Positions 24,191 to 36,485 of a stretch of 64,000 bases of DNA are shown piece after piece (positions within the stretch are counted from its first letter, which is position 1; each line of letters opens with the position of its first letter). This DNA comes from Varroa destructor (lineage: Eukaryota > Arthropoda > Arachnida > Mesostigmata > Varroidae). The notes under the pieces are model-generated. The model searched no databases. It saw nothing but the letters and a program-made list of their open reading frames with translations, and was not told where the DNA came from. The stretch lies in contig NW_019211455.1 of NCBI RefSeq assembly GCF_002443255.2, positions 34,687,472-34,751,471 on the forward strand, in the 5' to 3' direction. The translations under genes and the position numbers were made by a program.

Positions 24191-27100
24191 ATTGTAGAAA
24201 CTTCCGTTTTTCTAGAGTTGCAATTACTCTTTACAGCATTTTGCGAAAATTGCTGTTTTTTTTTACATGAATCATTTTGTATGACGGTAGTAAAGGTGGT
24301 GCGACGGCATTGGCGAGTGCGTACATGCTGTCCGATTTCCTAAATGTTGTTGTAGTTGTCAATTACGTCATTGCTTATATAACCTGGCATTTGATATCTA
24401 CATTTGAACTTCCTTGCTTTTCTTTGTGAGAGCTACGAATGAAAGCCCCGTTCACTGCAAGTTGCCTAATATTTGTTTGAAGTTACTTAGTGTTTTAAAA
24501 ATAAGTTTATTTTTATACTCCTTTAAGCTGATTAAGACGTCTTCAGTAACTGTCTTTGGATTCCTTGGCCTTTTTAGTAAACTTGTCTACGAAGAAAGCT
24601 TGACGTTTTAAGTCAGGTAGGCCCATAGCGCCTTGTGACATACTTTGCATCATTTACCGTGATTGTGTAGTGGCCACGATCTTGGGTCTGAAAAGAGTTA
24701 TTTTTAAAAACTTTTGACATTGTTGAATTAACTTCTGGCCTAGATACTAAGGATGTCACTAACCGCACGCACTAATGGGTGCTGTCTCTCGGTCCAAATC
24801 AGCCAATATTTCATTAAATCAGTTATAATTTTTTAAGACGTCTTTTGTTAATTGTATAACTAAGGTAATTCTAGAGCTAACACATGTATATACGTTTGCT
24901 GGATGTATTTTTATCAGCGCAAACCACGTCTTCCGACTTTTGCCGGTAATTTCAGCACTAAGTTGGTGCACTTCCTTCAAAGTATCCGTTTTATCAACTA
25001 TCGATTGAATATTATCTGTTTACCATGGTTGTGACGGGTAACGAAGAATTACGGCTCGATTTCGAAGAAAAAGAGTTTACATTCAGTGCAGTGAGATGGC
25101 TACTCTAGATTTGTTTAACGAGACTTTAATTTTCATAAAGCCTCAATGTGATGACTGTAACTCATTCTATGAGCGCAATGTCGACAATAATGAGGGTTAT
25201 GTTCGGTCATTGACATTACTCAAAGTCAAAGAATATTCTTGATATATGAAGCTTGAAGCAAAACGAAATAGGACCTTTTGTCGCTTTCTGCTTGTCGTGC
25301 AGATTCCCATCAGACGATTTCACTTGCCAATTCAGTGACACAAGCCACACAAACGCAAATGGTCCCTGCGATAAAATACTGTTTCGCTTTGCATGAAAAG
25401 GCGCAAGATATCTTTAACTAACCTTAATAAGAACATAAATACTTGAGGTGCACATGGTTACTTTATAAATCTTAATATGAAACCCCTTAGTAAAGAAAAA
25501 GTTACATTAAAGTATGTGAAAAAAACCGTAAAATGTACCTCCCATTGAGTGTCTAAAGTTTTTCTGTAAATCGTAAGGAACCATTGCTGTAAATAAAGAT
25601 GAGGACACAAGAATTTTGCTGTTAAGTGCTGTACCAAGTCTACAAAACTTTCCTTGATAATATGTGGCGTTATCTCTTTTACTTAATGCAGAAGTACGCC
25701 AAAAAATCTAGGCGTTTTCTGCTGAATTATCTTTAGGTGCGTGTTGCAATGCAAATCGTATTATCGTTAAATAAACGAGGTCAGTATTAACAATATTGAA
25801 TCTTAATTGTTGTATAATATACGCAGATAATTTTTGAGAGAAACCTTGGATACCGTTTGTGCCACGAATCTCCCTGCCCCGTCTATATTCGTGTTTTCCA
25901 CATAGGTACATACGCTGATCCTCATGTTTGGATGGGTAAACCCAGCATTTACCTAGACTTTCTACTATAGATCAACTAATTATGACTTTATTGGAGATGA
26001 TTTTGATTAACTAGAACTCACCTATTTTTTTTCGGTTACTAAGACAACAAAGAACATATATTTGCCAAATTTTATGTCCTACATAGCTTTTAAGTGATAA
26101 ACCTATCCACATATTTACTGAATGGCAATATATGCGATCTATATAACTGGCAATGAAACTGGATATTTGACGTTTTGTTACGGCTTCATTAAACCAGATT
26201 ATCTAGCTACATCTTTCAACCTGGTGATGAAGAGGCCTATGGTTACAACCATGGAGGAACTAAGTAACAAAAAGTTACGATAGATCCGCATAGGCTCCTT
26301 CCATGGACTAATACGACTAAGGAACTTTCAAATATTTGCTGTCTCCTATTTAGTATATTAATTTCATTTTATATATACACCATGTTATTTTCGCGATTGC
26401 ATCATTATATTTTGAAGCTCAATTGGTCAATAGCCGAAGTATACTGACATGTTGCCGAAGCCTAGCACAGACATTCGCAAGAATACATTGCATTGGAAAG
26501 TCATCATTAGAGACATGATGCTAAGGGTTACTTTACGTAGATAAATAAAACTCTGCAGACCATATACATGCTGATAATGCTAAAAAAGTGGATGTCTCGC
26601 GTGGCTGTTTCGATAAAGTTCACATCCACCACGACACCATAAACGACACCAGTCTCTGGCAGGATGCTGCTCATCAAAAATTACGTCAGATAAATAGGTA
26701 TATAATACAGCCTAAGTTCCGCCGGTAATCTTCTTGAAACTGACCGATGTTAACTAAGCGCTTATTGTTGAACTTTACTCGATCTTTCAAGGATAACTCC
26801 TTCGCAAACATTTAGGAAATCAATTATCATTTCTGTATACTAGGGCTAATGTAGTTAACCTGAAAGTTATAAAACAGTTGTTCAATGTCTTTCAACTGTT
26901 TGCCTTTCTATCCAAAAGGTAGTCGTTAACAAGATAGGTTTTAGCCGTTATCGAACTTTTTGTGCAAACTGGTGCATTAAGATTTTTCATGACTAGGTTT
27001 TAACTTGCATTACACGTTATTCGTCATATACAATGCTTGTGTTTGACTTCCCTCGCGCCTTCTATCGAGCACATCATAAGACATTGTTGAGTAAAGTATT

Positions 27101-29330
27101 GGCCTCTAGAATCGGTTCCCGTGTACTAGCTTGGTATTGAACCTATTTATCTAGTGACCACTCGTAGTCAAAAACTAATTACTCCTTCCGAGCGTACGTT
27201 CTGTGCTTTCAGTGTTGCACACGTGCCGTGTCTGAGTCCGTTAATGTATCTTACATTTAGTCAGAATTTTAAAATGAATTTGTGTGCTGACAGAATGCCG
27301 TACAGAACGTATACAAATAAAAATATAGACGTTAATTCTCACCATAAAGGACAATATTGTTCTACAAGGAGCTATAGACTGCGCTTTGCGTTGATATATT
27401 ACAGACGACATGACGATTTCTATGCCATGCTATCTTTAAAACAAGAACTTAATTTAAAATCTACTCAATGGATATCCATCCCATTACCGCAGTTTTAGGA
27501 GGACTTCGGAGTCTCTCTGATTGACAAATAAAATTGCTACATGCTGCCGAAAAAACTAGAATTGTATCAAGTCTTAGTGTTTTTGTCTTTTAAGATTCTA
27601 TATTTCGAAACAGAAAAATGTATTTTCTATAAGAACCCGTTCACATGAAACTTAATCTACGTTTATGTTTGGCCGCGCTTATATCGAAAAAATATTGTAC
27701 TTTAATAATGAATCCAATATAGATCCTCGGAGACCCTTAATATTCATTGCTCATTGAGTTGACTAATAAACACTGAAATAGCTTATACATAGCAGCAAGA
27801 TAACCGACTGTTTTATTTTATAATCTAATAGTTCATTCAGCTCAGTTTAATCATGAGTAATTGTCGCAATCCACGTCATCGACTATGCCTTTTCATATAG
27901 GTTAGCTCACCACGCTTGTACGTGTAACACGGAGATAATTTCTTAAATCACTTTTTCAATGAAAGGGGTAAAAGTAAGAAGATGTCTATAGTGTTATAAA
28001 TAAAAGTGGGAGAAAACAAGGAGGCATATGAACACCGAACCTACAGAACGAATGTGCATCAAACAAACAACATGTCAACCTCCCGTGACAACAGTAGAGC
28101 GAAACAGGGTCCGTAATGGGAACTGAACCAGCCTTGCTCGACGATCGACGACACACGTGTAAAGCACATTAACCAAATCTATGTTTGTACCTCACACTCC
28201 TTACAGAAAACTTTTATTTTCAACCGAATTGGAGAACCTGCTTGACGTTAGTAAGAGCTACTGAGCTTCTTTGGAGTCTATTGTCTTAAGGTGTAGAAGC
28301 GGAGTACAACCATGAGACTGCCTACATACATAGTATCAGTTAGTCAAAATAAATGTAGTACATTACGTAACACAACAGTCATAGGTACAGTTGAAATTGT
28401 TCGAATTAAGCCCATTAATAACATATTTGCACATTGAGGTCAACAATAGTATTACAAATAATCGTCTGTAATATGTGTAATGTTGTGTTATTTGTTTTTA
28501 GTACTTTTTTACAAATAATAAAGCTGTTCTGTCACATCTTCAATCTTCCTTTGGTTTCGGCAGCATCTACCTAAACAATTTGATGTACTGTGTACTGCCG
28601 CTGTACCTCAGGGCTGAGCAGTTTCAAAAAAGCTCCGGTTGATTAAAAATAAAACCCTTATTTCAGCTGGTAATGGGAGCTATAACGCCATCTTTTCAAA
28701 TAACAAACTAAAACAAGTAAAGTTTTACACGTCCTAGCACTCTGTCTAGAAAAATTAATCCTCAGTGTTTTGTTCCTATCTCCACACCATCAACTAGCAC
28801 CCGGTTATCTACTTTAAGTCCAAGGACTCGACCTGATACCAAATAGAATTAAACATTGCATATATATGAAAAACATTTAAAAGGTAAGTACTCTCGCATA
28901 GAAAATGTGTTCGACGTAATACGTAGTTGAAATACATAATCATGTGCATAGCGTCTGCTATATAAAATAAAGGAACAGTGCTAACTGGAAGCTTACTCTA
29001 TCCGAGAACGAAAAGTTGACTCTGCCAAGTAAATGTGGTTTTGTATTATTGAATGACAGTAAACTTTTTTGTTTTTATGATTCATTCATTGGTGACACAC
29101 AGCTGGTCTAGACGTGCTATGATTGGTACCTTATCGCAATTAACGCGACTTCTGTAAAGTTTTTGATTGGGTTACGATATTATGGCCCTAGAGGTCACTG
29201 CAGTATCACGGGTCATTGATGCCCGAAGCAATGGTAAATAGTGGTTCGGAGGCCAGCATTAAAACTGACAATTGAAAGTCGGGAAAAGTTATATTACTGA
29301 AAGATAAACATACGTTTTTAACGTTGTAGC
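24191..29330. other. AT-rich intergenic sequence
   Basis: No gene recognised on either strand. A 114-codon open frame at 27154-27498 (+) has no domain resemblance and no supporting splice or start context. Part of 24.2-24.9 kb may be further LINE debris. Confidence 0.5.
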
Positions 29331-29359
29331 CCGGGCCAGGAGGGATTGTTGTAGTTGAA

Positions 29360-29554
29360 ATGCTTTTCTATACTTATCAGTCGTATGGCTTACATAGTCA
29401 AAAAATTATGGGACGTTGCCGCAAAGCAAGCCAGTGTAGAACAACTGTTTTTACAGAAATGGAGACATTATATTTTAATGGAAGAAAATTTATCGAAAAA
29501 CGTAAAAGGTGTGCTAGCGATGAACATCTACCTTCTACTATACGTTTATCTTAG
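29360..29554 (+). pseudogene. Possible FLYWCH-type zinc-finger fragment
   Basis: The 64-codon frame contains QKIMGRCRKASQCRTTVFTE and, about 25 residues later, a single His before LPST. This recalls the FLYWCH finger found in invertebrate regulators and in Mutator-like transposase-associated genes: W-x-C-x4/5-C-x-A-R-x-x-T, then H-x-H-x-P. Here the Trp is Gly and the first His of the pair is Glu, so zinc binding would fail. No partner exons or transposase domain were found nearby. The assignment rests on one short motif and may be chance; an overlapping frame at 29355-29561 is the shadow. Confidence 0.3.
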
Positions 29555-29561
29555 CACATAA

Positions 29562-32500
29562 CCTAGCACTTGTGACCTCATTATGACGAACGTAATTTAA
29601 GTTTTTACTTCTCAAATCTTGTCTTGAAGCACGGTACATATTAGATACTTCCGGAGGTTTTAAGAAAAACATTTCAGGCTAGTTTGAAAAGAAGCTTTTT
29701 CCAACAATTAAGTGTCGGTAATCCCAGACGGTCTTGAGGTGCACCTGCTACTCTGCTACGCCATTTAGTTGTTATATATCCTGCTTATTAGTGTCATTCA
29801 AATGAATGTTACGGGTTTAGGTACGGTACTACCGTTAAATATTGTTTGAAAAGCTTGACTGCCAATACACCGAACAAAGTGTACCAACGGCCGATTTTGA
29901 ATCAAGAGGTCGTTTATTTAAAGGAAGTTTGAGTGGCACTTTTACATACTAATTACCACCTAGGTAAATTATTTTAGTGCAAGAACATAGCCAAGTAATC
30001 TTAATTCGTCTTTTATAGTTCATTCTGAACCAATCCGGACCTTAATTTGATAGCATTACAGGTTGGCAGAAGTGAATTGCGTGTGCCAGTGTATCAATGC
30101 ATCACTATAGCGCCGTATTTAACTGGTTCATTATTTTTTAAATTATATTGCGCTGTTTTTTTCTGGCTATTTTTTGTACAGTTCGCTATAAACGCGCACA
30201 CTTATTTCTTTTTATAGTCACTATCTTCTCTGTAATGCCGTATACCACCCAGATACTTAATCATTTACTTCATTTGATCATTTATATTGCTAAGCATCAA
30301 TAAATTTGATCGCCGGTTTTCCGTTTTGTTACGGGTAAAGAGAAGGAATATTGCTTTCTGCTTATGATTACGATAAATCATGTTTGCAACTCGTTTTTGT
30401 CTATCTGCCTATCTTCATTCACGCATAGCTGATTGACGATGACTGCTTGACTTTGAGAAATTTTGGACCCTCTGCCGCTGTGTCTTTTTGTTCTAAGATC
30501 TCTAAGTTCTTGCCGGTGTGTTAGGCACGCGGTGAAGCTGACGCTGTGCTTTTATACATAAGCACAGTGTTTCCTTAGGTTTTCGCGTTCCGTCACAACA
30601 AGGCCCAGGGATCCGCATAGTTCTCATTTTTTCTGTTAATCTGTTCGTTCTTTCGGTCATTCGCACTATGTTTTAATGTTTGGCATTAAAAACAGCAAAG
30701 AATAGTAAGGAATTCCGAAATTAGGCATAAGAATCATATTTTAACCGGAATGCTGCATTTAGCACCGTTTCGGATGCGTACCAATCGTTAACAATAAATA
30801 GCGCAATGCTGTGTCTGTACCGTCCCTTACCGGAAACCTTCTATTGGTTCCATATTATTCGTTTACCGCCGCCGTTACATCCTGTTTTGTGATTTAATTT
30901 GGTATCCTACGGATAATAATCATTAATAATCGTAGAAGTGCGACTTTAGCACCTTTTGCTGGAGCCCCCAACGGCTTTGTAAAAAAAAACCAGTTCGTGG
31001 GGATCGGAAGTGCCTAAGCTTAGCTTTACGTTCAATGGGATCCTTATTATTATAAATTTTCTCTTATTTGGTTCGATAAACATGGAGAAGTGTAGACTGC
31101 TCTGAGATTTCCTGTTTCATTTTTCCTGTGGTGTATCTTAAAGTAAGTTCGTGTTTCCTGCTTAAACACTCTGAATTTTTTAAAAAAATGTATTGTTATT
31201 TCCCTTGTTCCACAGTTCAGTTCTTCTTGTTTTAATCCTTTACCTCTTTCAAGCGTCTTTTCTGAGACTTTACATCAATAATACAACTGGTCAGAATGCT
31301 CAGTATTTCTCTTATTGCCTACCCCGACATTGGATTCAGTTATGCTTATTTGGATAACAAGGATTACTCTGATTCCAGTTGACTATTGTGTCATAACCCT
31401 CAAGGCGACCTAACTTGTTCAGTCATTTTTATTGGTAATGATGATGCATAGTGGTTCCCCTTTTGAAGTGTTACCCATTGTTATAATCGTATAGCAAGAA
31501 CTTTTCACACAATATCTAGTAGCTCACCCAGAGAGCTGCTTGGAATAATAATAGAAAATAGAATTATATGATTCCGCTTTAATCATAGAATTGAGATTTT
31601 TTATAAGCCCACCTGCCATGTTCATTCGTTATTTATCTGTAACTCGACGAAAGAAACCTGACTTTCAATATCGCTATTCATTTAAAGCAAACAGGGGTTA
31701 CTACTTCACAAAATTCGGGTAAATAAAAAGGTTGTTTATTTAAAGGTCTCTCGGAGAAACCTAGTAGTCTTAACATATAAAACTAGCGTTGTTCGAGAAC
31801 GTTTTAGTTGTAGTTGATATTGCCATTATTTTGTCCTTAAGATCCAATTTTCCAACCAGAAATTTAAGAACTCAGGTTCAATAGCTTCTCTAGCTATCCC
31901 AGCATTTCCGTGGCTCCCCCATCTTTACTGACTTCGTTGTACTGCTTCTTCTAGAGTTTTCCTCGTTCATATTTTTGTAATTTATATCTATAACGTCCTC
32001 TTGGGTCTGCTTAGTTTCCACTTTCTTATTATTCTCTTGCCTTTTATCCTACGAAAACAGCGTTCTAAATATATTTTCGTTTTAAAGTATATTGTGACAC
32101 ATTGCGGATTTACTGCTCCTGTGTATGCTGGAAACCTAGATCACCTATCGTGTTTCTAAATCTAGTAAGCAAACGCGTTATCACTGCATTATCAGGTAGT
32201 ATTTAAAGACATTGTTTGCCTATCGGCTCACAGACCAATATATTTTTTAAAGCACCTCATAAGAATGATTAAAATGTTAACCTCAAATCTGCGTAGATTT
32301 TATGAATATACTTCTAAGATCAATCGTCTCAATCGGGAGGTATCGATCATAAAGCAGGAGCGCATCAAGTGTTTTATTGGATCTAATGCCTAGTGCAATC
32401 GGAACATTAAGTTATAAGGGAAGTAGTCTTGACGGATCCAGATGAATAAACACCTTGAAAGATAACACGCACATGTAAACCAATTTATCCAACAGAAACA

Positions 32501-33050
32501 CACTTTTTCACAGATGAGCCAAGCTTTTAAAAACTCAAAGTTTTTGTATATAGATTAGATAAGTAGGGTAACATTAAAGTTGGGGTTCAACAAAAATATA
32601 AAGGTTAAATTGGAAAATCTACTGTCCATTCGAAAACTATCAATGATATGAGATACAGACATATTTAAGAATGTTGTTTTTCAGAGACCAAATTGAAGCC
32701 ATCTAAAAGCCGGTCTATTAGCGTGATAAATAGATATTCACTCTCAAAAAATACGATCAAGACGATTTCAAGTAGTCTGAAGATATTGCCCACGTTTAAG
32801 AAGCGGCATCAAACAAAATAGATACTAAATCAAAGTCTGACAGTAAGATTCATAACGCGTCTTTGTGAAGAGTTGTTCAGAGATACCCGGTCTGGTGTTA
32901 CTATGAGCAAAGATTAGGGGTCCTACCAGTTGCAGTATATAGAAACTAGTTAGGAAACTTTTCCGTCTAATTCAAATTTCATAATACCGACGTGTAAAGG
33001 TGTGCAACAACGACGTGAGACGTTGTTGAGTACAATATATAATTAGTTTT
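29562..33050. other. AT-rich intergenic sequence
   Basis: No gene recognised. The stretch 30.4-32.1 kb is T- and C-rich on the + strand (A/G-rich on the - strand), like the decayed LINE at 19-20.6 kb, but no catalytic motif could be found. Confidence 0.5.
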
Positions 33051-33089
33051 CGCCAGTGATCCATGAAATTATATTTAGACAAACACTTT

Positions 33090-33425
33090 TTTAGGACTTG
33101 AAGCAGATGCGCGTAGAATGTTTGCAAAAGTCCAATCAGTTGCTTTTCATGTCATCCCAAAATTAGCGAGCGAAATACTGTATTTCGCTGTGTGTTTTCG
33201 TACTGTAAAATAAATTGCAAAGCTGGAGTTGGTGAGGAAGTTTCGCATATTGAATACGCGCCTTCGATGGAGATAGTACAAACAGAGCTAAATGAAAAAA
33301 AATGCGATATGGTTATATGCAGATTTCTTGACGGGCCTGCATCAAATTTCGAAAATCATCGTTACGCTGTTTGAAGGAATTAAAAATCTTGCAATTGCAG
33401 AAAAATAAATTTATCTGAATGCTAT
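33090..33425 (+). mobile_element. Ty3/gypsy reverse transcriptase fragment
   Basis: Three frames in succession match the start of a Ty3/gypsy-type polymerase. First, LEADARRMFAKVQSVAFHV (33098-33154) corresponds to the LKPDAKPVF-K-RPVPFA block. Next, GVGEEVSHIEYAPSMEIVQ (33225-33281) corresponds to GVI-PVSHSEWAAPIVVV. Then YADFLTGLHQIS (about 33317-33352) corresponds to the CADFSTGLN block, followed by YLNAIHLF where the family has the catalytic DLSDAYLQI. The first Asp of the catalytic triad is not preserved, and frame changes and stops show the copy is dead. No LTRs, integrase or gag were found around it. Confidence 0.65.
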
Positions 33426-33902
33426 TCACTTATTCTGCCTTTCTTATTACTGTAGTCGGACGTAAACTGGACTCTCATAAAATAGAAGTTACAATATACC
33501 TTTACCTACGAATGCTAAAAAACTGAGATCGTTATCAAGAATGACCGCAGATTACTTCGCACTCGTAAAAAGGCGAAGAAAATATCGAGTTTTTTTGGAT
33601 AGACTGCGCCAAAATAATCCAAGGAGTACCAATATGCAATTCATAGTGTAAAAAAAGTACTTTGACTCACTATAGTCTTTCACTTCTTATAGTTGTGCCC
33701 GCTCATACCAGTTAATATGGCATTGAAGCAGACGCGCAAATAGAAAATATCTTTGCAACACGTACATATCTATATATATAATATAAAAAAGAGTGCCTAT
33801 TCTATTAGCGTGTGAGCGATTCCGAAAAATATCCGCGAAAGGAGTACCGACCTAGGTTTTTTAAGCTACTTTTAATTTCATTTAGTAGTAAAAATGTTAC
33901 TT

Positions 33903-33980
33903 ACAGAGGTAAACTACAGAGGTAGATTACAGAGGTAAATGGGTCTGTTACCAGTCTGAGATACATCTGAGATACAGTAT
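33903..33980. repeat. Short tandem repeats (13-mer x3, 11-mer x2)
   Basis: ACAGAGGTA occurs three times at 13-base spacing between 33903 and 33941, with small differences in the trailing bases. Shortly after, TCTGAGATACA is repeated twice (about 33956-33977). These are small local slippage-type duplications with no apparent coding role. Confidence 0.75.
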
Positions 33981-34418
33981 AAAAATGGTAATGCTTATGT
34001 TTTATTATATCTAATATCTATTCATGGAATTCACAGAATACTGAAAATATTGTGATTCTTCTAAATTCAATAGTTCAATGTTTAGAAATAAAGAAATAAT
34101 TACGAATTTAAGAAAAAATGAGTCAGTCCTTTCCTGCATAGTATAAGCCACCAGCTAATTTGCCCCTTAGAGTTATGTACTTGGCTTATTGATGAACGGT
34201 GAGCATTCGATGTATTTTGAAACACGTTGTTTCGACGTACGTTTTACTCCGGCCATTTTGCTGTCGGCATTGCTTAGAGACGGATGAACTTATTATGGGT
34301 CAAGATTAGTTGATCGAACTTCTTTGTCGATCTTGTTGTATAAATCCAACTAAACATTATAGTCGAATGTATTGCTTACATACATTTTTGATTGCCTCAT
34401 AACCCTTGCAAACATTTG

Positions 34419-34471
34419 AAGAGAAATACGAAACTATCACTTTAGAAAAGTGATAGTTTCGTATTTCTCTT
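34419..34471. repeat. Perfect 25-bp hairpin, 3-nt loop
   Basis: The left arm 34419-34443 and right arm 34447-34471 are exact reverse complements, separated by AGA (34444-34446). Bases outside the arms do not pair. A perfect arm of this length in non-repetitive sequence is very unlikely by chance in 64 kb. Possible origins are a recent template-switch fold-back or a short inverted-repeat insertion; a small-RNA precursor would normally have mismatches and a larger loop. Confidence 0.95.
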
Positions 34472-35962
34472 GTTGTGGATAACTCCGTATGTCAAGCTCA
34501 AAGTCAAGCTTTTGAAGTCTAGTGCATATTTCCACGAGTGCTACTTACCTCTTTTAACTTTCCTCCTCTATAATTTTTAGCAATTGAAGCAACAATCCAT
34601 ACTCCGACGTCCATTAGCAAATTCTAAATTTAGTTTGCACTTAAAAGCCGAACAGAGTTAGTTGATTTAGTCTCATTTTTATTTTGACGCCTACTGGTAT
34701 AGAATGGGGCCTAAAATTAGTCATTTCCCACACTTTGCTCGCATTTGAGTTAAGTATCAAAATTTTGAAGGCATTATTTTTCCGGAACCATATAGCGTGA
34801 CTTACGTTCTGAACAACCGCTGCAGACCACACAAGCTCTCCAGCATACTCCTGGTGTCGGCTAAACAGTAGCCCGTTATTACAGTAGAGCTCTCCAAATT
34901 CAATTAATTTACGTGCTAATAATGTAAGAATATTATATATTTTTTTAATTCTACGGCTTTCTCACCTGTTTCCATATATTTTTTATATACGAGTTTGAAG
35001 GTGGACATAATTCATTATACAAAAACGCTTTCTCTAGTAATATAATAAATATTTTATTAAGTGTTTTTAGCAATCCTCCGGGTTCTTTTCCAAATATTTC
35101 TACCATCGTCATACGTAATTTGGTTTTTGTATCCTTCGTCTTCCTCCGTTAAGCGTCTCGTTGAAATTTCATCGATATAAAAGACGATGCTGATATAGGT
35201 GATAACGAATCATACTCAGTCAGGCCAGTCAGGTTTTTCCCTTGATTTTTTTTCACATACATCATTCTCTACATCCTAGCCATTAACTTTTATAATTCTC
35301 ATTTCTGGTGCTAGTACTTCATACGAAAGCACTCAAAGCGTCAGCGAGCTGACGTCATAGAGGTATCATTTTGTTTGTTAATATCGTTTGACATCGGGTC
35401 ATTTCTTCGTCCTCGATCACTGTTTTGTTTTATTACTGACTTGCAGTTTGGTGCAATGTTATTGTATGCTGTTTTTTGAATAATGAATTGTTTTGCTATT
35501 ATAACTACATTTCGTGGATCGTAGAGTATCGAAAACTTGAAGACAAAACGACCTTTGCCGAGCATTGATTTTACGACATTTGCCTATAGGGCATTGTACA
35601 GAATGAGTGATCAGGCCAAATATTGGCAGTTTGATGAATGATCAGTGTAATTAGTTAAAGATACATTACACAAATCTTCGCAAATATAGCCAATACGACA
35701 TGCCTTTATGCTAAAAGAATTCTATTAGGTAGCGTTGCTCAAAAGGATATAGAGCTGTACGTTAATTTTCTTTTAAATATGAAAGGTTAAAGCGTTAAGT
35801 TTTCATCAAAAGCATACAACGATTCGTAACCAACTTGCGCGCCGTCGGAGTTTCTTGCAATACCGTTGCTCCTTTCACTTTATTTTCTTCATAATGAACG
35901 TCTACTAGAGATGTTTTTTTGGTTTGCTAGTAATATTCTGTAATGTGTAAGGCAACAGGGTA

Positions 35963-35968
35963 TTTATT
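35963..35968 (-). promoter_or_regulatory. Candidate EB1 poly(A) signal
   Basis: TTTATT on the + strand is AATAAA on the - strand, about 450 bases past the EB1 stop; the nearest canonical hexamer I could see downstream of the gene. Confidence 0.3.
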
Positions 35969-36413
35969 TATAGCGGTCTAGGCGTAAGCTGAGAGCGCTT
36001 AATGGGGCGAATAGGACAACGAAACGGATTGGCGGTTTCACTGTTAGCAACGATTAAATTGGTCCGTAGGTATTCAGTAGGACCTTATTTACTTGTTAGT
36101 TAGAAAAAGAATCATGAACACATGACAATAATGTACTGGATTATTCTAAGTTGTTTACTAACAGATTCAGTTTATCCTGCTATGGAAACATAGCTCAAGT
36201 AGTACGTCATTTTATAGTACGCAGAGTTTACGATGGAAAACGGTAGACACCGGCAACGGCGTTTGAAAGTCGCAGCGAAACGACTGTTTGCAGTGGTTAT
36301 AGTTAGCAGATGTTTTTACGTAAATATGCCTTACTTAAATGACAATATTAACAGCTAATCAACATCGGTGTGTCATCAGCATTTTGCCCCCGTAGGCTGC
36401 TATAGATGAATAT

Positions 36414-36485
36414 CTAGTATTCCTCTTCTTCGCCATTGCCCTGTGTAGCTTCATCTGGATAATCTTCGGGTGCTGAAAAACCTTC
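36414..36485 (-). CDS. EB1: EB1/MAPRE, last coding exon (acidic EEY tail)
   Basis: This exon is too short to show as a long open frame. Read on the - strand after the acceptor TTTTAG (36486-36491), it encodes EGFSAPEDYPDE, then ATQGNGEEEEY and TAG (36414-36416). Exon 3 ends in phase 0 with LYATE, so the junction reads LYATE-EGF, matching vertebrate EB1 LYATDEGF. The tail is acidic and ends in EEY, the C-terminal signature bound by CAP-Gly domains of CLIP-170 and p150Glued. This completes a predicted protein of 300 residues, similar to the family length of about 270-330. Confidence 0.93.
   Translation of the reverse strand, partial: EGFSAPEDYPDEATQGNGEEEEY

Larger units (their letters stand above)
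33426..36413. other. Intergenic, 3' side of EB1
   Basis: Apart from the short tandem repeats and the 34.4-kb hairpin, nothing recognisable. It should include the EB1 3' UTR at its right edge. Confidence 0.5.
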
